DNA of 37,683 nt from Allorhizobium undicola ORS 992 = ATCC 700741 (GTDB lineage Bacteria; Pseudomonadota; Alphaproteobacteria; Rhizobiales; Rhizobiaceae): assembly GCF_000621665.1 (NCBI RefSeq), contig NZ_KK211327.1, positions 1 through 37,683 of the forward strand, in the 5' to 3' direction. Of this stretch, positions 1 to 8,983 are shown one piece after another; the first letter of the stretch is position 1, and every line of letters begins with the position of its first letter. Below the pieces are notes generated by a model. It made no database searches. It was not told the origin of the DNA and worked only from the letters and a program-made list of their open reading frames with translations. The translations under genes and the position numbers were made by a program.

Positions 1-56
1 GCGCGCAAGCGCGATTTGCACGCGGCGCCGGCATCGTCGCCTCCATGATCGAGTAA
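1..56 (+). CDS. tuf: 3' end of elongation factor Tu gene (partial)
   Basis: The last ten codons before the TAA at 54-56 read GAGIVASMIE, which matches the conserved C-terminus of rhizobial EF-Tu, the GTPase that brings aminoacyl-tRNA to the ribosome. Its position directly upstream of rpsJ also fits tuf. The roughly 26 bases before that do not give the expected REGGRTV segment in any obvious way, so they look degraded or mis-assembled. A terminator follows at 84-112. Confidence 0.65.
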   Translation, partial: AQARFARGAGIVASMIE

Positions 57-83
57 GTTATACTCAATTGAGAAAATAAGTGG

Positions 84-112
84 GCGCGGCCTTAGGGTCG
101 CGCTTATTTTTT
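84..112 (+). terminator. Rho-independent terminator after tuf
   Basis: An 8-bp stem (GCGCGGCC with GGTCGCGC, one G-U pair) closes a TTAG loop and is followed by a T-rich tract (TTATTTTTT). It separates tuf from the S10 operon, so rpsJ needs its own promoter or read-through. Confidence 0.8.
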
Positions 113-364
113 CAAGACCATGTTGACGATTCGGGCGGGACGTTGTATGCCCCGCCTCACACAAAGCGGAGGGGCTTTATTGCCCGTCTGTCTTTTGGCT
201 CTGCTAGGTTTTGTGGCTCCCAGGAGCTGCGCGGGTAGGGCCCTGATACGGTAAAGTGACAGAGGATTGCCTCTGTGATTTTTGACAATACGGGGCCGAC
301 CAGCATTGGTAATTCACTGTCTCTGCGTATGCGGGACGCAAGAAAAGAAACAAGGACAAGTCGA
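113..364 (+). promoter_or_regulatory. Leader/promoter region of the S10 operon
   Basis: This non-coding stretch lies between the tuf terminator and rpsJ. It holds a 7-bp hairpin (ACAGAGG 259-265 with CCTCTGT 270-276, loop ATTG) followed by GATTTTT, which resembles an attenuator. A TTGACA at 282-287 could be a -35 box, but no good -10 sits 16-18 bases downstream. The rpsJ ribosome-binding site (AAGGAC) is at its 3' end. The exact promoter could not be fixed. Confidence 0.4.
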
Positions 365-673
365 ATGAACGGCCAGAATATCCGCATCCGCCTCAAGGCG
401 TTTGACCACCGGGTTCTCGATGCCTCCACGCGCGAGATCGTTTCGACCGCGAAGCGTACCGGTGCAAGCGTTCGCGGCCCGGTACCGCTTCCGACCCGTA
501 TTGAAAAATTCACCGTCAACCGTTCGCCCCACGTGGACAAGAAGAGCCGTGAACAGTTCGAGATGCGTACGCACAAGCGTCTTCTCGACATCGTAGATCC
601 GACCCCGCAGACCGTTGATGCTCTGATGAAGCTCGACCTTGCTGCTGGCGTGGACGTCGAAATCAAGCTTTAA
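365..673 (+). CDS. rpsJ: 30S ribosomal protein S10
   Basis: The 102-residue product begins [16 protein letters not shown] and has the usual S10 length. S10 is a protein of the 30S head and, as NusE, pairs with NusB in transcription antitermination. The frame is open upstream to 275, but the ATG at 365 is preceded by AAGGAC and matches the family start, so the upstream extension is rejected. It is the first gene of the S10 operon and is followed by an unusually long 170-base gap to rplC. Confidence 0.97.
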   Translation: MNGQNIRIRLKAFDHRVLDASTREIVSTAKRTGASVRGPVPLPTRIEKFTVNRSPHVDKKSREQFEMRTHKRLLDIVDPTPQTVDALMKLDLAAGVDVEIKL

Positions 674-843
674 AAAGAATTCCGGCGAGAGCCGTAATAA
701 CAAGGAAGGTACGTGGCAAGACCTGCCAACGTCTTCTCGAAACGGGAAACCTGAAGGCCTGGAAGGGCTGGAATGGAATCCTTAAACAAAGAGGCAAGTC
801 CGGGCTGCGAAGCCTCGACGGGACTCTCAAGAGGAATGAACCG
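674..843 (+). promoter_or_regulatory. rpsJ-rplC intercistronic leader with hairpin
   Basis: The 170-base spacer is long compared with the 1-40 bases between most genes of this cluster. Near its 3' end AGTCC (797-801) pairs with GGACT (821-825). An inner GGGCT/AGCCT arm closes a GCGA loop of the GNRA type. The structure ends about 10 bases before the rplC ribosome-binding site (AGAGGA). It could be a control site for ribosomal protein synthesis, but that is inference. Confidence 0.35.
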
Positions 844-1485
844 ATGCGTTCAGGTGTTATTGCACAGAAAGTAGGGATGACCCGGGTCTATAATGACGCC
901 GGTGAGCATATCCCTGTGACAGTACTGCGCTTGGATAACTGCCAGGTGGTGGCCCAGCGTACGGTCGAGAAGCACGGCTACGTCGCCGTACAGCTCGGCG
1001 CTGGCCAGGCCAAGGTAAAGAATACATCCAAGGCGATGCGTGGCAATTTTGCCGCTGCAAATGTTGAGCCCAAGGCCAAGCTCGTTGAATTCCGTGTATC
1101 GGAAGAAAACCTCATCGATGTCGGCGCCCAGATCACTGCCGGTCACTTCGCTGCCGGCCAGCTCGTTGACGTGACGGGTACGACGATCGGTAAAGGTTTT
1201 GCCGGTGCCATGAAGCGTCACAACTTCGGTGGTCTGCGTGCGACGCACGGTGTTTCGGTTTCGCACCGTTCGCATGGTTCGACGGGTTCGAACCAGGATC
1301 CGGGCCGCGTCTGGAAGGGCAAGCGTATGGCTGGTCACATGGGTCAGACCCGCGTCACCACCCAGAATCTCGAAGTCGTTTCGACCGATGAAGATCGCGG
1401 TCTGATCCTTGTTAAGGGCGCAGTGCCCGGCTCCAAGGGTTCCTGGATCATCGTGCGCGACGCCGTCAAGTCGGCTGCGAAGTAA
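844..1485 (+). CDS. rplC: 50S ribosomal protein L3
   Basis: The 213-residue product begins [16 protein letters not shown] and carries the L3 landmarks [19 protein letters not shown] and [23 protein letters not shown]. Its long loop reaches the peptidyl transferase centre, and L3 nucleates early 50S assembly. The start follows AGAGGA at a normal distance. rplD begins 11 bases after the stop, so the two are co-translated from one message. Confidence 0.98.
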   Translation: MRSGVIAQKVGMTRVYNDAGEHIPVTVLRLDNCQVVAQRTVEKHGYVAVQLGAGQAKVKNTSKAMRGNFAAANVEPKAKLVEFRVSEENLIDVGAQITAGHFAAGQLVDVTGTTIGKGFAGAMKRHNFGGLRATHGVSVSHRSHGSTGSNQDPGRVWKGKRMAGHMGQTRVTTQNLEVVSTDEDRGLILVKGAVPGSKGSWIIVRDAVKSAAK

Positions 1486-1496
1486 GGGAGCCTGTC

Positions 1497-2117
1497 ATGG
1501 AACTCAACGTCAAGACACTCGATGGCAAGGATGCGGGCAAGGTTTCCCTCTCCGACGCCATTTTCGGCCTCGAGCCGCGTGAAGACATCATCGCCCGCAT
1601 GATTCGTTGGCAGCTTGCCAAGAAGCAGCAGGGTACGCACAAGTCCAAGGGTCGGTCGGAAGTTTCCCGTACCGGTTCCAAGATGTACAAGCAGAAGGGT
1701 ACGGGTCGCGCTCGTCACCATTCCGCTCGCGCTCCGCAGTTCCGCGGCGGTGGTAAGGCTCATGGTCCGGTTGTTCGCAGCCACGAAATCGACCTGCCCA
1801 AGAAGGTTCGCGCTCTCGCTCTGCGTCACGCTCTTTCTGCAAAGCTCAAGGCTGACGAACTGATCATCGTAGATCAGCTTGTTGCTTCTGAAGCCAAGAC
1901 GAAGGCCCTGGTCGTTTCGTTCGAGGCTCTGGGCCTCAGCAACGCTCTGGTCATCGGTGGCACCGAACTCGACACCAATTTCCAGCTCGCAGCCCAGAAC
2001 ATCCCTAACGTCGATGTTCTCCCGGTTCAGGGCATCAATGTTTACGACATCCTGCGTCGTGGCAAGCTCGTGCTTTCCAAGGCTGCGGTTGAAGCTCTGG
2101 AGGAGCGGTTCAAATGA
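1497..2117 (+). CDS. rplD: 50S ribosomal protein L4
   Basis: The 206-residue product matches L4 in length and shows the conserved central segment [20 protein letters not shown], whose loop lines the nascent peptide exit tunnel. In enterobacteria L4 represses its own S10 operon. No Leader like the E. coli one is obvious here. The last four bases overlap the start of rplW (ATGA), which indicates translational coupling. Confidence 0.98.
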   Translation: MELNVKTLDGKDAGKVSLSDAIFGLEPREDIIARMIRWQLAKKQQGTHKSKGRSEVSRTGSKMYKQKGTGRARHHSARAPQFRGGGKAHGPVVRSHEIDLPKKVRALALRHALSAKLKADELIIVDQLVASEAKTKALVVSFEALGLSNALVIGGTELDTNFQLAAQNIPNVDVLPVQGINVYDILRRGKLVLSKAAVEALEERFK

Positions 2118-2407
2118 CTGATCTTCGCCACTACGACGTGATCGTTTCCCCTTCGATCACGGAAAAGTCCACCACGGTGTCTGAATACAACCAGGTGGTC
2201 TTCAACGTTGCCAAGACTGCTTCCAAGCCTGAAATCAAGGCTGCTGTCGAAGCTCTCTTCGGTGTCAAGGTCACGGCCGTGAACACGCTCGTCCGCAAGG
2301 GCAAGACCAAGCGTTTCCGCGGTTTCGCCGGTAAGCAGAAGGACGTGAAGAAGGCGATCATTACGCTCGCCGAGGGTCAATCCATCGACGTCTCCACCGG
2401 TCTCTGA
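2114..2407 (+). CDS. rplW: 50S ribosomal protein L23
   Basis: The 97-residue product has the L23 pattern: [16 protein letters not shown] at the N-terminus, [16 protein letters not shown] in the middle, and the basic loop [20 protein letters not shown]23 sits at the tunnel exit and is the docking site for trigger factor and signal recognition particle. The start overlaps the rplD stop by four bases. Confidence 0.97.
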   Translation: MTDLRHYDVIVSPSITEKSTTVSEYNQVVFNVAKTASKPEIKAAVEALFGVKVTAVNTLVRKGKTKRFRGFAGKQKDVKKAIITLAEGQSIDVSTGL

Positions 2408-2418
2408 GGAACAATAAA

Positions 2419-3255
2419 ATGGCATTGAAAAGCTTCAATCCCACGACCCCGAGCCAGCGTCAGCTGGTCATCGTAGACCGGTCGGGTCTTTGGAAGGGCA
2501 AGCCGGTCAAGACATTGACCGAAGGTCTTTCCAAGAGCGGCGGCCGCAACAACTTCGGTCGTATCACCGCCCGCTTCATCGGTGGTGGTCACAAGCGCAG
2601 CTACCGTCTGGTTGACTTCAAGCGTCGCAAGTTTGATGTCGAGGGCACTGTTGAGCGCCTGGAATATGACCCGAACCGTACCGCGTTCATCGCTCTGGTG
2701 ACATATTCGGATGGTGAGCAGGCCTACATCCTGGCTCCGCAGCGTCTGGCTGCCGGTGACAAGGTCGTCTCCTCCGAGAAGGCTGTGGACGTAAAGCCCG
2801 GCAACACCATGCCGTTGCAGTATATTCCGGTTGGTTCGATCGTTCACAACGTCGAAATGAAGCCGGGCAAGGGCGGCCAGATCGCTCGCTCTGCTGGCAC
2901 TTATGTCCAGTTGGTCGGTCGTGATGCCGGTATGGCGATCGTTCGCCTGAACTCTGGCGAACAGCGCCTCATTCCGGGCTCCTGCCTTGCAACTGTCGGC
3001 GCCGTCTCCAATCCGGACCACGGCAACATCAACGACGGTAAGGCTGGTCGTACCCGCTGGCGCGGCAAGACCCCGCATAACCGCGGTGTCGTCATGAACC
3101 CGGTCGATCACCCGCATGGTGGTGGTGAAGGCCGCACCTCCGGTGGCCGTCATCCGGTTACGCCGTGGGGCAAGCCGACCAAGGGCAAGCGCACGCGCAA
3201 GAACAAGTCCACGGACAAGTTCATCATGCGTTCTCGCCACCAGAAGAAGAAGTAA
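2419..3255 (+). CDS. rplB: 50S ribosomal protein L2
   Basis: The 278-residue protein has full family length. It shows the conserved C-terminal segment [20 protein letters not shown], which contains the histidine placed close to the peptidyl transferase centre, and ends in the basic tail SRHQKKK. L2 helps the subunits associate. AGGAACAATAAA precedes the ATG. It lies 11 bases after rplW and 15 before rpsS. Confidence 0.98.
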   Translation: MALKSFNPTTPSQRQLVIVDRSGLWKGKPVKTLTEGLSKSGGRNNFGRITARFIGGGHKRSYRLVDFKRRKFDVEGTVERLEYDPNRTAFIALVTYSDGEQAYILAPQRLAAGDKVVSSEKAVDVKPGNTMPLQYIPVGSIVHNVEMKPGKGGQIARSAGTYVQLVGRDAGMAIVRLNSGEQRLIPGSCLATVGAVSNPDHGNINDGKAGRTRWRGKTPHNRGVVMNPVDHPHGGGEGRTSGGRHPVTPWGKPTKGKRTRKNKSTDKFIMRSRHQKKK

Positions 3256-3270
3256 GAGAGGTAGTCAGAG

Positions 3271-3549
3271 ATGGCTCGTTCAGTATGGAAAGGCCCGTTT
3301 GTTGACGGCTACCTTCTCAAGAAGGCTGAGAAGGTTCGTGAAAGCGGCCGCAGTGAAGTCATCAAGATGTGGAGCCGTCGCTCCACGATCTTGCCCCAGT
3401 TCGTTGGTTTGACGTTTGGCGTCTACAACGGCAGCAAGCACGTACCGGTCAGCGTCAACGAAGACATGGTTGGCCACAAGTTCGGTGAATTCGCTCCCAC
3501 CCGTACCTATTACGGTCACGGTGCGGACAAGAAGGCGAAGAGGAAGTAA
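3271..3549 (+). CDS. rpsS: 30S ribosomal protein S19
   Basis: The 92-residue product begins [21 protein letters not shown] and contains [17 protein letters not shown], both typical of S19. S19 forms a complex with S13 in the 30S head and touches the A-site tRNA region. rplV starts two bases after the stop codon. Confidence 0.97.
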   Translation: MARSVWKGPFVDGYLLKKAEKVRESGRSEVIKMWSRRSTILPQFVGLTFGVYNGSKHVPVSVNEDMVGHKFGEFAPTRTYYGHGADKKAKRK

Positions 3550-3551
3550 CG

Positions 3552-3941
3552 ATGGGTAAGGCAAAAGCCGAACGTCGGCTGAACGACAACGAGGCGCAGG
3601 CCGTTGCGCGTACGCTCCGCGTCAGCCCCCAGAAGCTCAACCTGGTTGCTGCCATGATCCGCGGCAAGAAGGTTGACCGGGCCCTGGCCGATCTGACCTT
3701 TTCGCGCAAGCGCATTGCCGATACGGTCAAGAAGACCCTCGAGTCTGCTATCGCCAACGCTGAAAACAACCATGATCTCGACGTCGATCAACTGATCGTC
3801 GCCGAGGCTTACGTCGGCAAGTCGATCGTCATGAAGCGCGTCCATGTTCGTGGCCGTGGCCGCACGGCGCGCGTCGAAAAGCCGTTCGCGCATCTGACGA
3901 TCGTCGTTCGCGAAGTTGAAGCCAATGGGGAGGCCGCATAA
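3552..3941 (+). CDS. rplV: 50S ribosomal protein L22
   Basis: The 129-residue protein has the L22 core [26 protein letters not shown] and the C-terminal hairpin region [25 protein letters not shown]. That hairpin lines the exit tunnel, where macrolide-resistance changes are known in other bacteria. The stop and the rpsC start share one base (TAATG), so the genes are translationally coupled. Confidence 0.97.
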   Translation: MGKAKAERRLNDNEAQAVARTLRVSPQKLNLVAAMIRGKKVDRALADLTFSRKRIADTVKKTLESAIANAENNHDLDVDQLIVAEAYVGKSIVMKRVHVRGRGRTARVEKPFAHLTIVVREVEANGEAA

Positions 3942-4663
3942 TGGGTCAGAAAATTAATCCGATCGGTTTCCGTCTGGGCATCAACCGCACCTGGGATAGC
4001 CGTTGGTTCGCTGACAACGCCGAATATGGCCAGTTGCTGCATGAAGACCTGAAGATCCGCAAGTTCGTGATGCAGGAACTCAAGCAGGCCGGTATCGCCA
4101 AGGTGGTGATCGAGCGTCCGCACAAGAAGTGCCGCGTCACGATCCACTCGGCTCGCCCCGGCCTGATCATCGGCAAGAAGGGTGCAGACATCGAGAAGCT
4201 CCGCAAGAAGCTTTCCGAAATGACCAATTCCGAAACGCACCTCAACATCGTTGAAGTGCGCAAGCCGGAGACGGATGCCACGCTCGTTGCGCAGTCTATC
4301 GCGCAGCAGCTTGAGCGCCGTATTGCATTCCGCCGCGCTATGAAGCGTGCCGTTCAGTCTGCCATGCGTCTGGGTGCCGAAGGCATCAAGATCACCTGCG
4401 CAGGCCGTCTCGGTGGCGCTGAAATCGCCCGTACGGAATGGTACCGTGAAGGTCGCGTGCCGCTGCACACGCTGCGCGCCGACATTGATTACGGTACGGC
4501 CGAAGCTGAAACCGCATACGGCATTTGCGGCATCAAGGTCTGGATCTTCAAGGGCGAAATCCTTGAGCATGATCCGATGGCCTCTGAACGTCGCGCGCTC
4601 GAAGGTGACAATCAGGCCGCCCCAAGCCGTGAACGCGGCGAGCGCCGTCGCGAAAACGCTTGA
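3941..4663 (+). CDS. rpsC: 30S ribosomal protein S3
   Basis: The 240-residue product begins [24 protein letters not shown]. It has a KH domain with the GxxG-type loop [16 protein letters not shown], then the S3 C-terminal domain with [32 protein letters not shown]3 binds the 16S rRNA head and lines the mRNA entry site. The last 20 or so residues are Arg/Glu-rich and probably disordered. Spacing to rplP is 38 bases. Confidence 0.98.
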   Translation: MGQKINPIGFRLGINRTWDSRWFADNAEYGQLLHEDLKIRKFVMQELKQAGIAKVVIERPHKKCRVTIHSARPGLIIGKKGADIEKLRKKLSEMTNSETHLNIVEVRKPETDATLVAQSIAQQLERRIAFRRAMKRAVQSAMRLGAEGIKITCAGRLGGAEIARTEWYREGRVPLHTLRADIDYGTAEAETAYGICGIKVWIFKGEILEHDPMASERRALEGDNQAAPSRERGERRRENA

Positions 4664-4701
4664 TTGACGCTGGCGAAAGATAAGCTCGGAGAAGTAAGAA
4701 A

Positions 4702-5115
4702 ATGTTGCAGCCAAAGCGTACCAAGTATCGCAAGCAGTTCAAGGGCCGCATCAAGGGCGTAGCCAAGGGCGGTTTTGAACTTGCTTTTGGCGAATTCGGC
4801 CTGAAGGCTCAGGAGCCGAACCGCGTGAATGCGCGCGAGATCGAAGCGGCCCGCCGTGCGATCACGCGTTACATGAAGCGTGCCGGCCGTGTGTGGATCC
4901 GGGTATTCCCCGATGTTCCCGTAACGGCAAAGCCCACCGAAGTCCGTATGGGTAAGGGTAAGGGTTCTGTTGAATACTGGGCATGCCGCGTGAAGCCCGG
5001 TCGTATGATGTTCGAGATCGATGGTGTCAGCGAGGAAATCGCTCGTGAGGCTCTGCGCCTTGGCGCTGCCAAGCTCTCGGTCAAAACGCGCTTCGTACAG
5101 CGCATCGCAGAGTAA
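4702..5115 (+). CDS. rplP: 50S ribosomal protein L16
   Basis: The 137-residue product begins [16 protein letters not shown] and has the L16 signatures [29 protein letters not shown] and [19 protein letters not shown]16 helps position tRNA between the A and P sites and is a late assembly protein. It is the usual gene between rpsC and rpmC in the S10 operon. Confidence 0.98.
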   Translation: MLQPKRTKYRKQFKGRIKGVAKGGFELAFGEFGLKAQEPNRVNAREIEAARRAITRYMKRAGRVWIRVFPDVPVTAKPTEVRMGKGKGSVEYWACRVKPGRMMFEIDGVSEEIAREALRLGAAKLSVKTRFVQRIAE

Positions 5116-5127
5116 GGATCAAAGCCC

Positions 5128-5328
5128 ATGAAAGCCGCAGACGTTCGCGCCATGAGCGCCGATCAGTTGAAGGATGAGCTTGCCAAGCTGAAGAAGGAGC
5201 AGTTCAACCTGCGCTTCCAGAAAGCGACCGGCCAGCTGGAAAAGTCATCCCGCATCAACGAAGTTCGCAAGGACATCGCCCGCGTGAAAACCATTGCCCG
5301 CCAGAAGGCGGCAGAAGCCAAGGCCTAA
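5128..5328 (+). CDS. rpmC: 50S ribosomal protein L29
   Basis: The 66-residue helical protein contains the L29 motif [24 protein letters not shown]29 lies beside L23 at the tunnel exit. It is spaced 12 bases from both neighbours. Confidence 0.96.
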   Translation: MKAADVRAMSADQLKDELAKLKKEQFNLRFQKATGQLEKSSRINEVRKDIARVKTIARQKAAEAKA

Positions 5329-5340
5329 AGGAAGAAAAAT

Positions 5341-5577
5341 ATGCCGAAACGCATTCTGCAGGGCGTAGTTGTCAGCGACAAGAACGACAAGACCGTTGTT
5401 GTCCGCGTCGAGCGCCGTTTCGCTCACCCGCTGCTTCAAAAGACCGTTCGCCGGTCGAAGAAGTACAAGGCGCATGACGAGAACAACCAGTTTAAGGTTG
5501 GTGATGTTGTTTCCATCGAGGAATGCGCACCCATCTCAAAGGACAAGCGCTGGACGGTTGTTGCCGCCCAGGCCTGA
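5341..5577 (+). CDS. rpsQ: 30S ribosomal protein S17
   Basis: The 78-residue product reads [27 protein letters not shown], then [19 protein letters not shown], with [18 protein letters not shown] near the end. This is a complete OB-fold S17, a primary 16S rRNA binder. It is preceded by AGGAAGAAAAAT. A 316-base non-coding spacer with strong hairpins separates it from rplN, so it may end one transcript segment. Confidence 0.97.
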   Translation: MPKRILQGVVVSDKNDKTVVVRVERRFAHPLLQKTVRRSKKYKAHDENNQFKVGDVVSIEECAPISKDKRWTVVAAQA

Positions 5578-5893
5578 TTTTCCGATATTCTGGCCAGGGC
5601 TCTTGCGTTCTGGCCAGAATTCTGTATGAAGCACCGCAACAGCGCGCGAACGCTCCAACGAGCGTTCTTTTGCTTTGAGCGCAGGGAAGGTCCCGCAGGG
5701 AAACCACCTTTGCAAGATCATCCTTCGCTCCACTATCCGCGCACTTTTCCTGTCTTTCGGGGCAGCGAATCGGTGCGCATCAAGCTATTACGGCGTCCTG
5801 CTCATCTCCGATGGGGTGACGTGGTAAGTAATCCAGAAGCTGGGTTAGGGGGCTCTGCCCAACCGGTCCAGTATAACGAGAAGGCGACCTGAC
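5578..5893 (+). promoter_or_regulatory. rpsQ-rplN spacer with two strong hairpins
   Basis: This is one of the two longest gaps in the ribosomal cluster. It contains a perfect 11-bp inverted repeat (ATTCTGGCCAG 5587-5597, CTGGCCAGAAT 5610-5620). Further on, an 8-bp hairpin (GAACGCTC 5648-5655, GAGCGTTC 5660-5667, loop CAAC) is followed by TTTT, which is terminator-like. The rest, to the rplN ribosome-binding site (GAGAAGG), has no convincing gene. A 88-codon open frame at 5626-5892 looks spurious. Confidence 0.55.
5648..5671 (+). terminator. Terminator-like hairpin between rpsQ and rplN
   Basis: An 8-bp perfect stem with loop CAAC is followed directly by four T residues. Because essential genes continue downstream, it more likely attenuates transcription, or protects the 3' end of the S10 transcript, than stops all transcription. 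Confidence 0.5.
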
Positions 5894-6262
5894 ATGATTC
5901 AGATGCAGACTAACCTCGACGTTGCCGACAATTCCGGCGCACGTCGTGTCATGTGCATCAAGGTGCTGGGCGGCTCCAAGCGTAAGTATGCTTCCGTTGG
6001 CGACATCATTGTCGTTTCGATCAAGGAAGCTATTCCGCGCGGCCGCGTAAAGAAGGGTGACGTGATGAAGGCGGTTGTCGTTCGCACCGCCAAGGACATC
6101 CGTCGTCCTGATGGCAGCGTCATTCGTTTCGATAACAACGCAGCCGTTCTTATCGATAACAAGAAAGAGCCGATCGGCACGCGTATCTTCGGACCGGTTC
6201 CGCGCGAACTTCGCGCCAAGAACCATATGAAGATCATCTCGCTTGCTCCGGAAGTTCTGTAA
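5894..6262 (+). CDS. rplN: 50S ribosomal protein L14
   Basis: The 122-residue product has the standard L14 sequence: [28 protein letters not shown], then [21 protein letters not shown] and [13 protein letters not shown] near the end. L14 forms part of the inter-subunit surface and is the target of the silencing factor RsfS. It opens the spc-type segment of the cluster. Confidence 0.98.
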   Translation: MIQMQTNLDVADNSGARRVMCIKVLGGSKRKYASVGDIIVVSIKEAIPRGRVKKGDVMKAVVVRTAKDIRRPDGSVIRFDNNAAVLIDNKKEPIGTRIFGPVPRELRAKNHMKIISLAPEVL

Positions 6263-6274
6263 GGAGCGATGACG

Positions 6275-6583
6275 ATGCAAAAGATTCGTAAGGGCGACAA
6301 GGTCGTCGTACTCACCGGCAAGGACAAGGGCCAGTCTGGCGAAGTCCTTCAGGTTCTGCCAAAGGAAGACCGTGCGGTCGTTCGCGGCATCAACGTAGTC
6401 AAGCGCCATCAGCGCCAGACGCAGAGCCAGGAAGCTGGTATCGTAAGCAAGGAAGCTTCGATCCATCTTTCCAATCTTTCGATCATCGACAAGGACGGAA
6501 AGCCGACCCGCGTTGGCTTCAAGGTCGTCGATGGCAAGAAGGTTCGTTTTGCCAAGCGTTCGGGAGATGTGATCGATGGCTGA
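6275..6583 (+). CDS. rplX: 50S ribosomal protein L24
   Basis: The 102-residue product [24 protein letters not shown] has the KOW motif of L24, an initiator of 50S assembly. An ATG at 6269 is only 2 bases from the AAGGAG at 6261-6266, whereas the ATG at 6275 is 8 bases away, so 6275 is chosen. The 3' end overlaps rplE by 8 bases. Confidence 0.95.
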   Translation: MQKIRKGDKVVVLTGKDKGQSGEVLQVLPKEDRAVVRGINVVKRHQRQTQSQEAGIVSKEASIHLSNLSIIDKDGKPTRVGFKVVDGKKVRFAKRSGDVIDG

Positions 6584-7133
6584 GACCAAGTATGAGCCGC
6601 GGCTCAAGGTTGAATATGTAAGCCGCATCCGTAAGGCCATGCAGGAGCAGTTCTCCTATGCCAACGAGATGCAGATCCCGAAGATCGAGAAGATCGTCAT
6701 CAACATGGGTGTGGGTGAGGCGACTGCCGACTCCAAGAAGCCCACGGTTGCTGCCGCCGATCTCGCTGCGATTGCCGGTCAGAAGCCGGTCATCACCCGC
6801 GCTCGCAACTCCATCGCCGGCTTCAAGGTCCGCGAAGGAATGCCGATTGGTGCGAAGGTAACGCTCCGCGGCGCGCGCATGTACGAGTTCCTGGATCGCC
6901 TGGTCAACATCGCGCTGCCGCGCGTTCGCGACTTCCGGGGTCTGAACCCGAAGAGCTTTGACGGCCGTGGCAATTTCGCCATGGGCATCAAGGAACACAT
7001 TGTGTTCCCTGAGATCAACTACGACAAGGTTGATCAGATGTGGGGCATGGACATCATCGTTTGCACGACGGCGACCAAGGACGACGAAGCTCGGGCTCTT
7101 CTGAAAGAGTTCAACTTCCCGTTCCGTCAGTAA
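6576..7133 (+). CDS. rplE: 50S ribosomal protein L5
   Basis: The 185-residue protein has the L5 hallmarks [39 protein letters not shown] and [21 protein letters not shown]5 binds 5S rRNA and forms part of the central protuberance with L18. It starts inside the end of rplX, which suggests coupled translation. Confidence 0.98.
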   Translation: MAETKYEPRLKVEYVSRIRKAMQEQFSYANEMQIPKIEKIVINMGVGEATADSKKPTVAAADLAAIAGQKPVITRARNSIAGFKVREGMPIGAKVTLRGARMYEFLDRLVNIALPRVRDFRGLNPKSFDGRGNFAMGIKEHIVFPEINYDKVDQMWGMDIIVCTTATKDDEARALLKEFNFPFRQ

Positions 7134-7166
7134 CCGTAACGACGAGCGTAGAAGAGGAACTTCGAT

Positions 7167-7472
7167 ATGGCGAAGACAAGCGCAATCGAAAAGAATAAGC
7201 GCCGCCGCAAGACCGTCGCTCAGCAGGCTGAAAAGCGTGCGTCGCTGAAGGCGATCATCATGAACCAGTCTCTTCCGATTGAAGAGCGGTTCCAGGCCAC
7301 CCTCAAGCTGGCAGAACTGCCGCGCGATGGCTCAAAGACCCGTATTCGCAACCGTTGCGAAGTCACCGGTCGTCCGCGTGCGTTCTATCGCAAGCTCAAG
7401 ATGTCGCGTATCGCGCTTCGCGAGCTTGGCAATCTCGGCAAGGTGCCGGGTATTGTGAAGTCGAGCTGGTAA
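7167..7472 (+). CDS. rpsN: 30S ribosomal protein S14 (zinc-independent form)
   Basis: The 101-residue product is the long C- form of S14: it has a single cysteine in [21 protein letters not shown] and lacks the CxxC pairs of the zinc form. S14 belongs to the 30S head. This form does not need zinc. Normal spacing on both sides places it in the spc operon. Confidence 0.97.
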   Translation: MAKTSAIEKNKRRRKTVAQQAEKRASLKAIIMNQSLPIEERFQATLKLAELPRDGSKTRIRNRCEVTGRPRAFYRKLKMSRIALRELGNLGKVPGIVKSSW

Positions 7473-7485
7473 GGAGACGGGTAAC

Positions 7486-7884
7486 ATGACGATGACTGAT
7501 CCGTTGGGCGATATGCTCACCCGCATCCGCAATGGTGCCGCACGCCGCAAGGCCTCGGTTTCCACGCCTGCCTCCAAGCTCCGTGCCCGCGTTCTGGACG
7601 TCCTTCAGGCTGAAGGCTACATCCGCGGTTACTCCCAGGTCGATTACGGCAATGGCAAGTCTGAGTTCACGATCGAACTGAAGTACTATGAAGGTTCTTC
7701 GGTCATTCGCGAAATCGGTCGCGTTTCCAAGCCGGGCCGCCGGGTTTATGTCTCGGTTAAGTCCATTCCGCAGGTCGCGAACGGCCTTGGTATCACCATT
7801 CTGTCCACTCCCAAGGGCGTAATGGCGGACCATCAGGCGCGCGAACAGAATGTTGGCGGCGAGGTTCTCTGCTCTGTCTTCTAA
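7486..7884 (+). CDS. rpsH: 30S ribosomal protein S8
   Basis: The 132-residue product [22 protein letters not shown] ends in [22 protein letters not shown], the conserved S8 C-terminus. In E. coli S8 is a primary 16S rRNA binder and represses the spc operon. AAGGAG at 7471-7476 is 9 bases from the ATG at 7486, which favours it over the ATG two codons later. Confidence 0.97.
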   Translation: MTMTDPLGDMLTRIRNGAARRKASVSTPASKLRARVLDVLQAEGYIRGYSQVDYGNGKSEFTIELKYYEGSSVIREIGRVSKPGRRVYVSVKSIPQVANGLGITILSTPKGVMADHQAREQNVGGEVLCSVF

Positions 7885-7926
7885 GGCAGCGCGGAGATCT
7901 CCCTAACGAACAGACAGGATTTAAAA

Positions 7927-8460
7927 ATGTCTCGTATCGGTAAAAAGCCCGTTCAGGTTCCCGCAGGCGTGACGGCGGCTGTAGAAGGCCAGAAGGTTAC
8001 GGCCAAGGGTCCTAAGGGCGAACTTTTCTTCGTCGCAAATGACGACATCTCCGTTGCTCTGGAAAACAACGCGATCGTTGTTTCTCCGATCAATGACAGC
8101 AAGGAAGCTCGTTCCAAGTGGGGCATGTCCCGCACGATGGTCGAGAACATCCTCAAGGGTGTCAAGGACGGTTACGAGCGCAAGCTCGAAATCAACGGCG
8201 TTGGTTATCGTGCTGCCATGCAGGGCAAGAACCTGCAACTGGCACTCGGTTTCTCTCATGACGTCGTTTATGAGCCGCCGCAGGGCATCACCATCGCCGT
8301 TCCGAAGCCGACGGAAATCATCGTAACCGGGATCGACAAGCAGAAGGTCGGTCAGGTTGCAGCTGAGATCCGCGAATATCGCGGCCCCGAGCCCTACAAG
8401 GGCAAGGGCGTGAAGTATGCCGAAGAGCGGATTGTCCGCAAAGAAGGCAAGAAGAAGTAA
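7927..8460 (+). CDS. rplF: 50S ribosomal protein L6
   Basis: The 177-residue protein has the two repeated L6 domains. [15 protein letters not shown] opens it, and the C-terminal signature [27 protein letters not shown] closes it. L6 lies near the factor-binding site of the 50S subunit. rplR follows after 12 bases. Confidence 0.98.
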   Translation: MSRIGKKPVQVPAGVTAAVEGQKVTAKGPKGELFFVANDDISVALENNAIVVSPINDSKEARSKWGMSRTMVENILKGVKDGYERKLEINGVGYRAAMQGKNLQLALGFSHDVVYEPPQGITIAVPKPTEIIVTGIDKQKVGQVAAEIREYRGPEPYKGKGVKYAEERIVRKEGKKK

Positions 8461-8472
8461 GGAACGCGCGAA

Positions 8473-8835
8473 ATGGCAAGCAGAAAAGAAGCACTTGTTC
8501 GTCGTGCGAACCGCGTACGGCGTCAGATCAAGGCGGTGGCAAATGGCCGTCCGCGTCTGTCGGTACATCGCACTTCGAAGAACATCTATGCTCAGGTCAT
8601 CGACGACGTGGCTGGCCGCACCCTGGCCGCTGCCTCGACGCTCGAATCCAGCCTGAAGTCCGGACTGAAGACGGGCGCCGACGTCGCAGCAGCTGCTGCT
8701 GTCGGCAAGCTCGTTGCCGAACGGGCTGCTGCGGCTGGTGTGAAGGAAGTCGTTTTCGACCGCGGCGCCTTTATTTATCATGGCCGCATCAAGGCTCTGG
8801 CTGAGGCAGCCCGCGAAGGCGGTCTTTCGTTCTAA
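8473..8835 (+). CDS. rplR: 50S ribosomal protein L18
   Basis: The 120-residue product has the L18 pattern [35 protein letters not shown] and ends in [15 protein letters not shown]18 carries 5S rRNA into the central protuberance. It is followed by a 148-base gap with a terminator-like hairpin before rpsE. Confidence 0.97.
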   Translation: MASRKEALVRRANRVRRQIKAVANGRPRLSVHRTSKNIYAQVIDDVAGRTLAAASTLESSLKSGLKTGADVAAAAAVGKLVAERAAAAGVKEVVFDRGAFIYHGRIKALAEAAREGGLSF

Positions 8836-8895
8836 GAAAATTTTGTCCGGGTCTTGTGATCCGGATGAATTTCGGGCAATAGCCCGGCGTCCCGG

Positions 8896-8940
8896 ATTTC
8901 GCTCCCTGGCCTCGAATGAGGGCAGGGGCGGAATTTTTTT
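8896..8940 (+). terminator. Terminator-like hairpin between rplR and rpsE
   Basis: An imperfect stem runs from ATTTCGCTCCCTG (8896-8908) to CAGGGGCGGAAT (8923-8934) and has a bulged T and a few weaker inner pairs. It ends in seven T residues (8934-8940). It lies within the spc segment, 43 bases before the rpsE start, so it may act as an attenuator or processing site. Confidence 0.55.
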
Positions 8941-8983
8941 GTAAACTGCCGTTTGCACCCGGAAAAGAAAAAGGAAAAGGACA

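Noticed and set aside
157..666. Open frames opposite rpsJ and its leader
   Set aside because: They are antisense to rpsJ with no family similarity.
5626..5892. 88-codon open frame in the rpsQ-rplN spacer
   Set aside because: It has no ribosome-binding site, spans two strong hairpins, has unlikely composition and ends against rplN.
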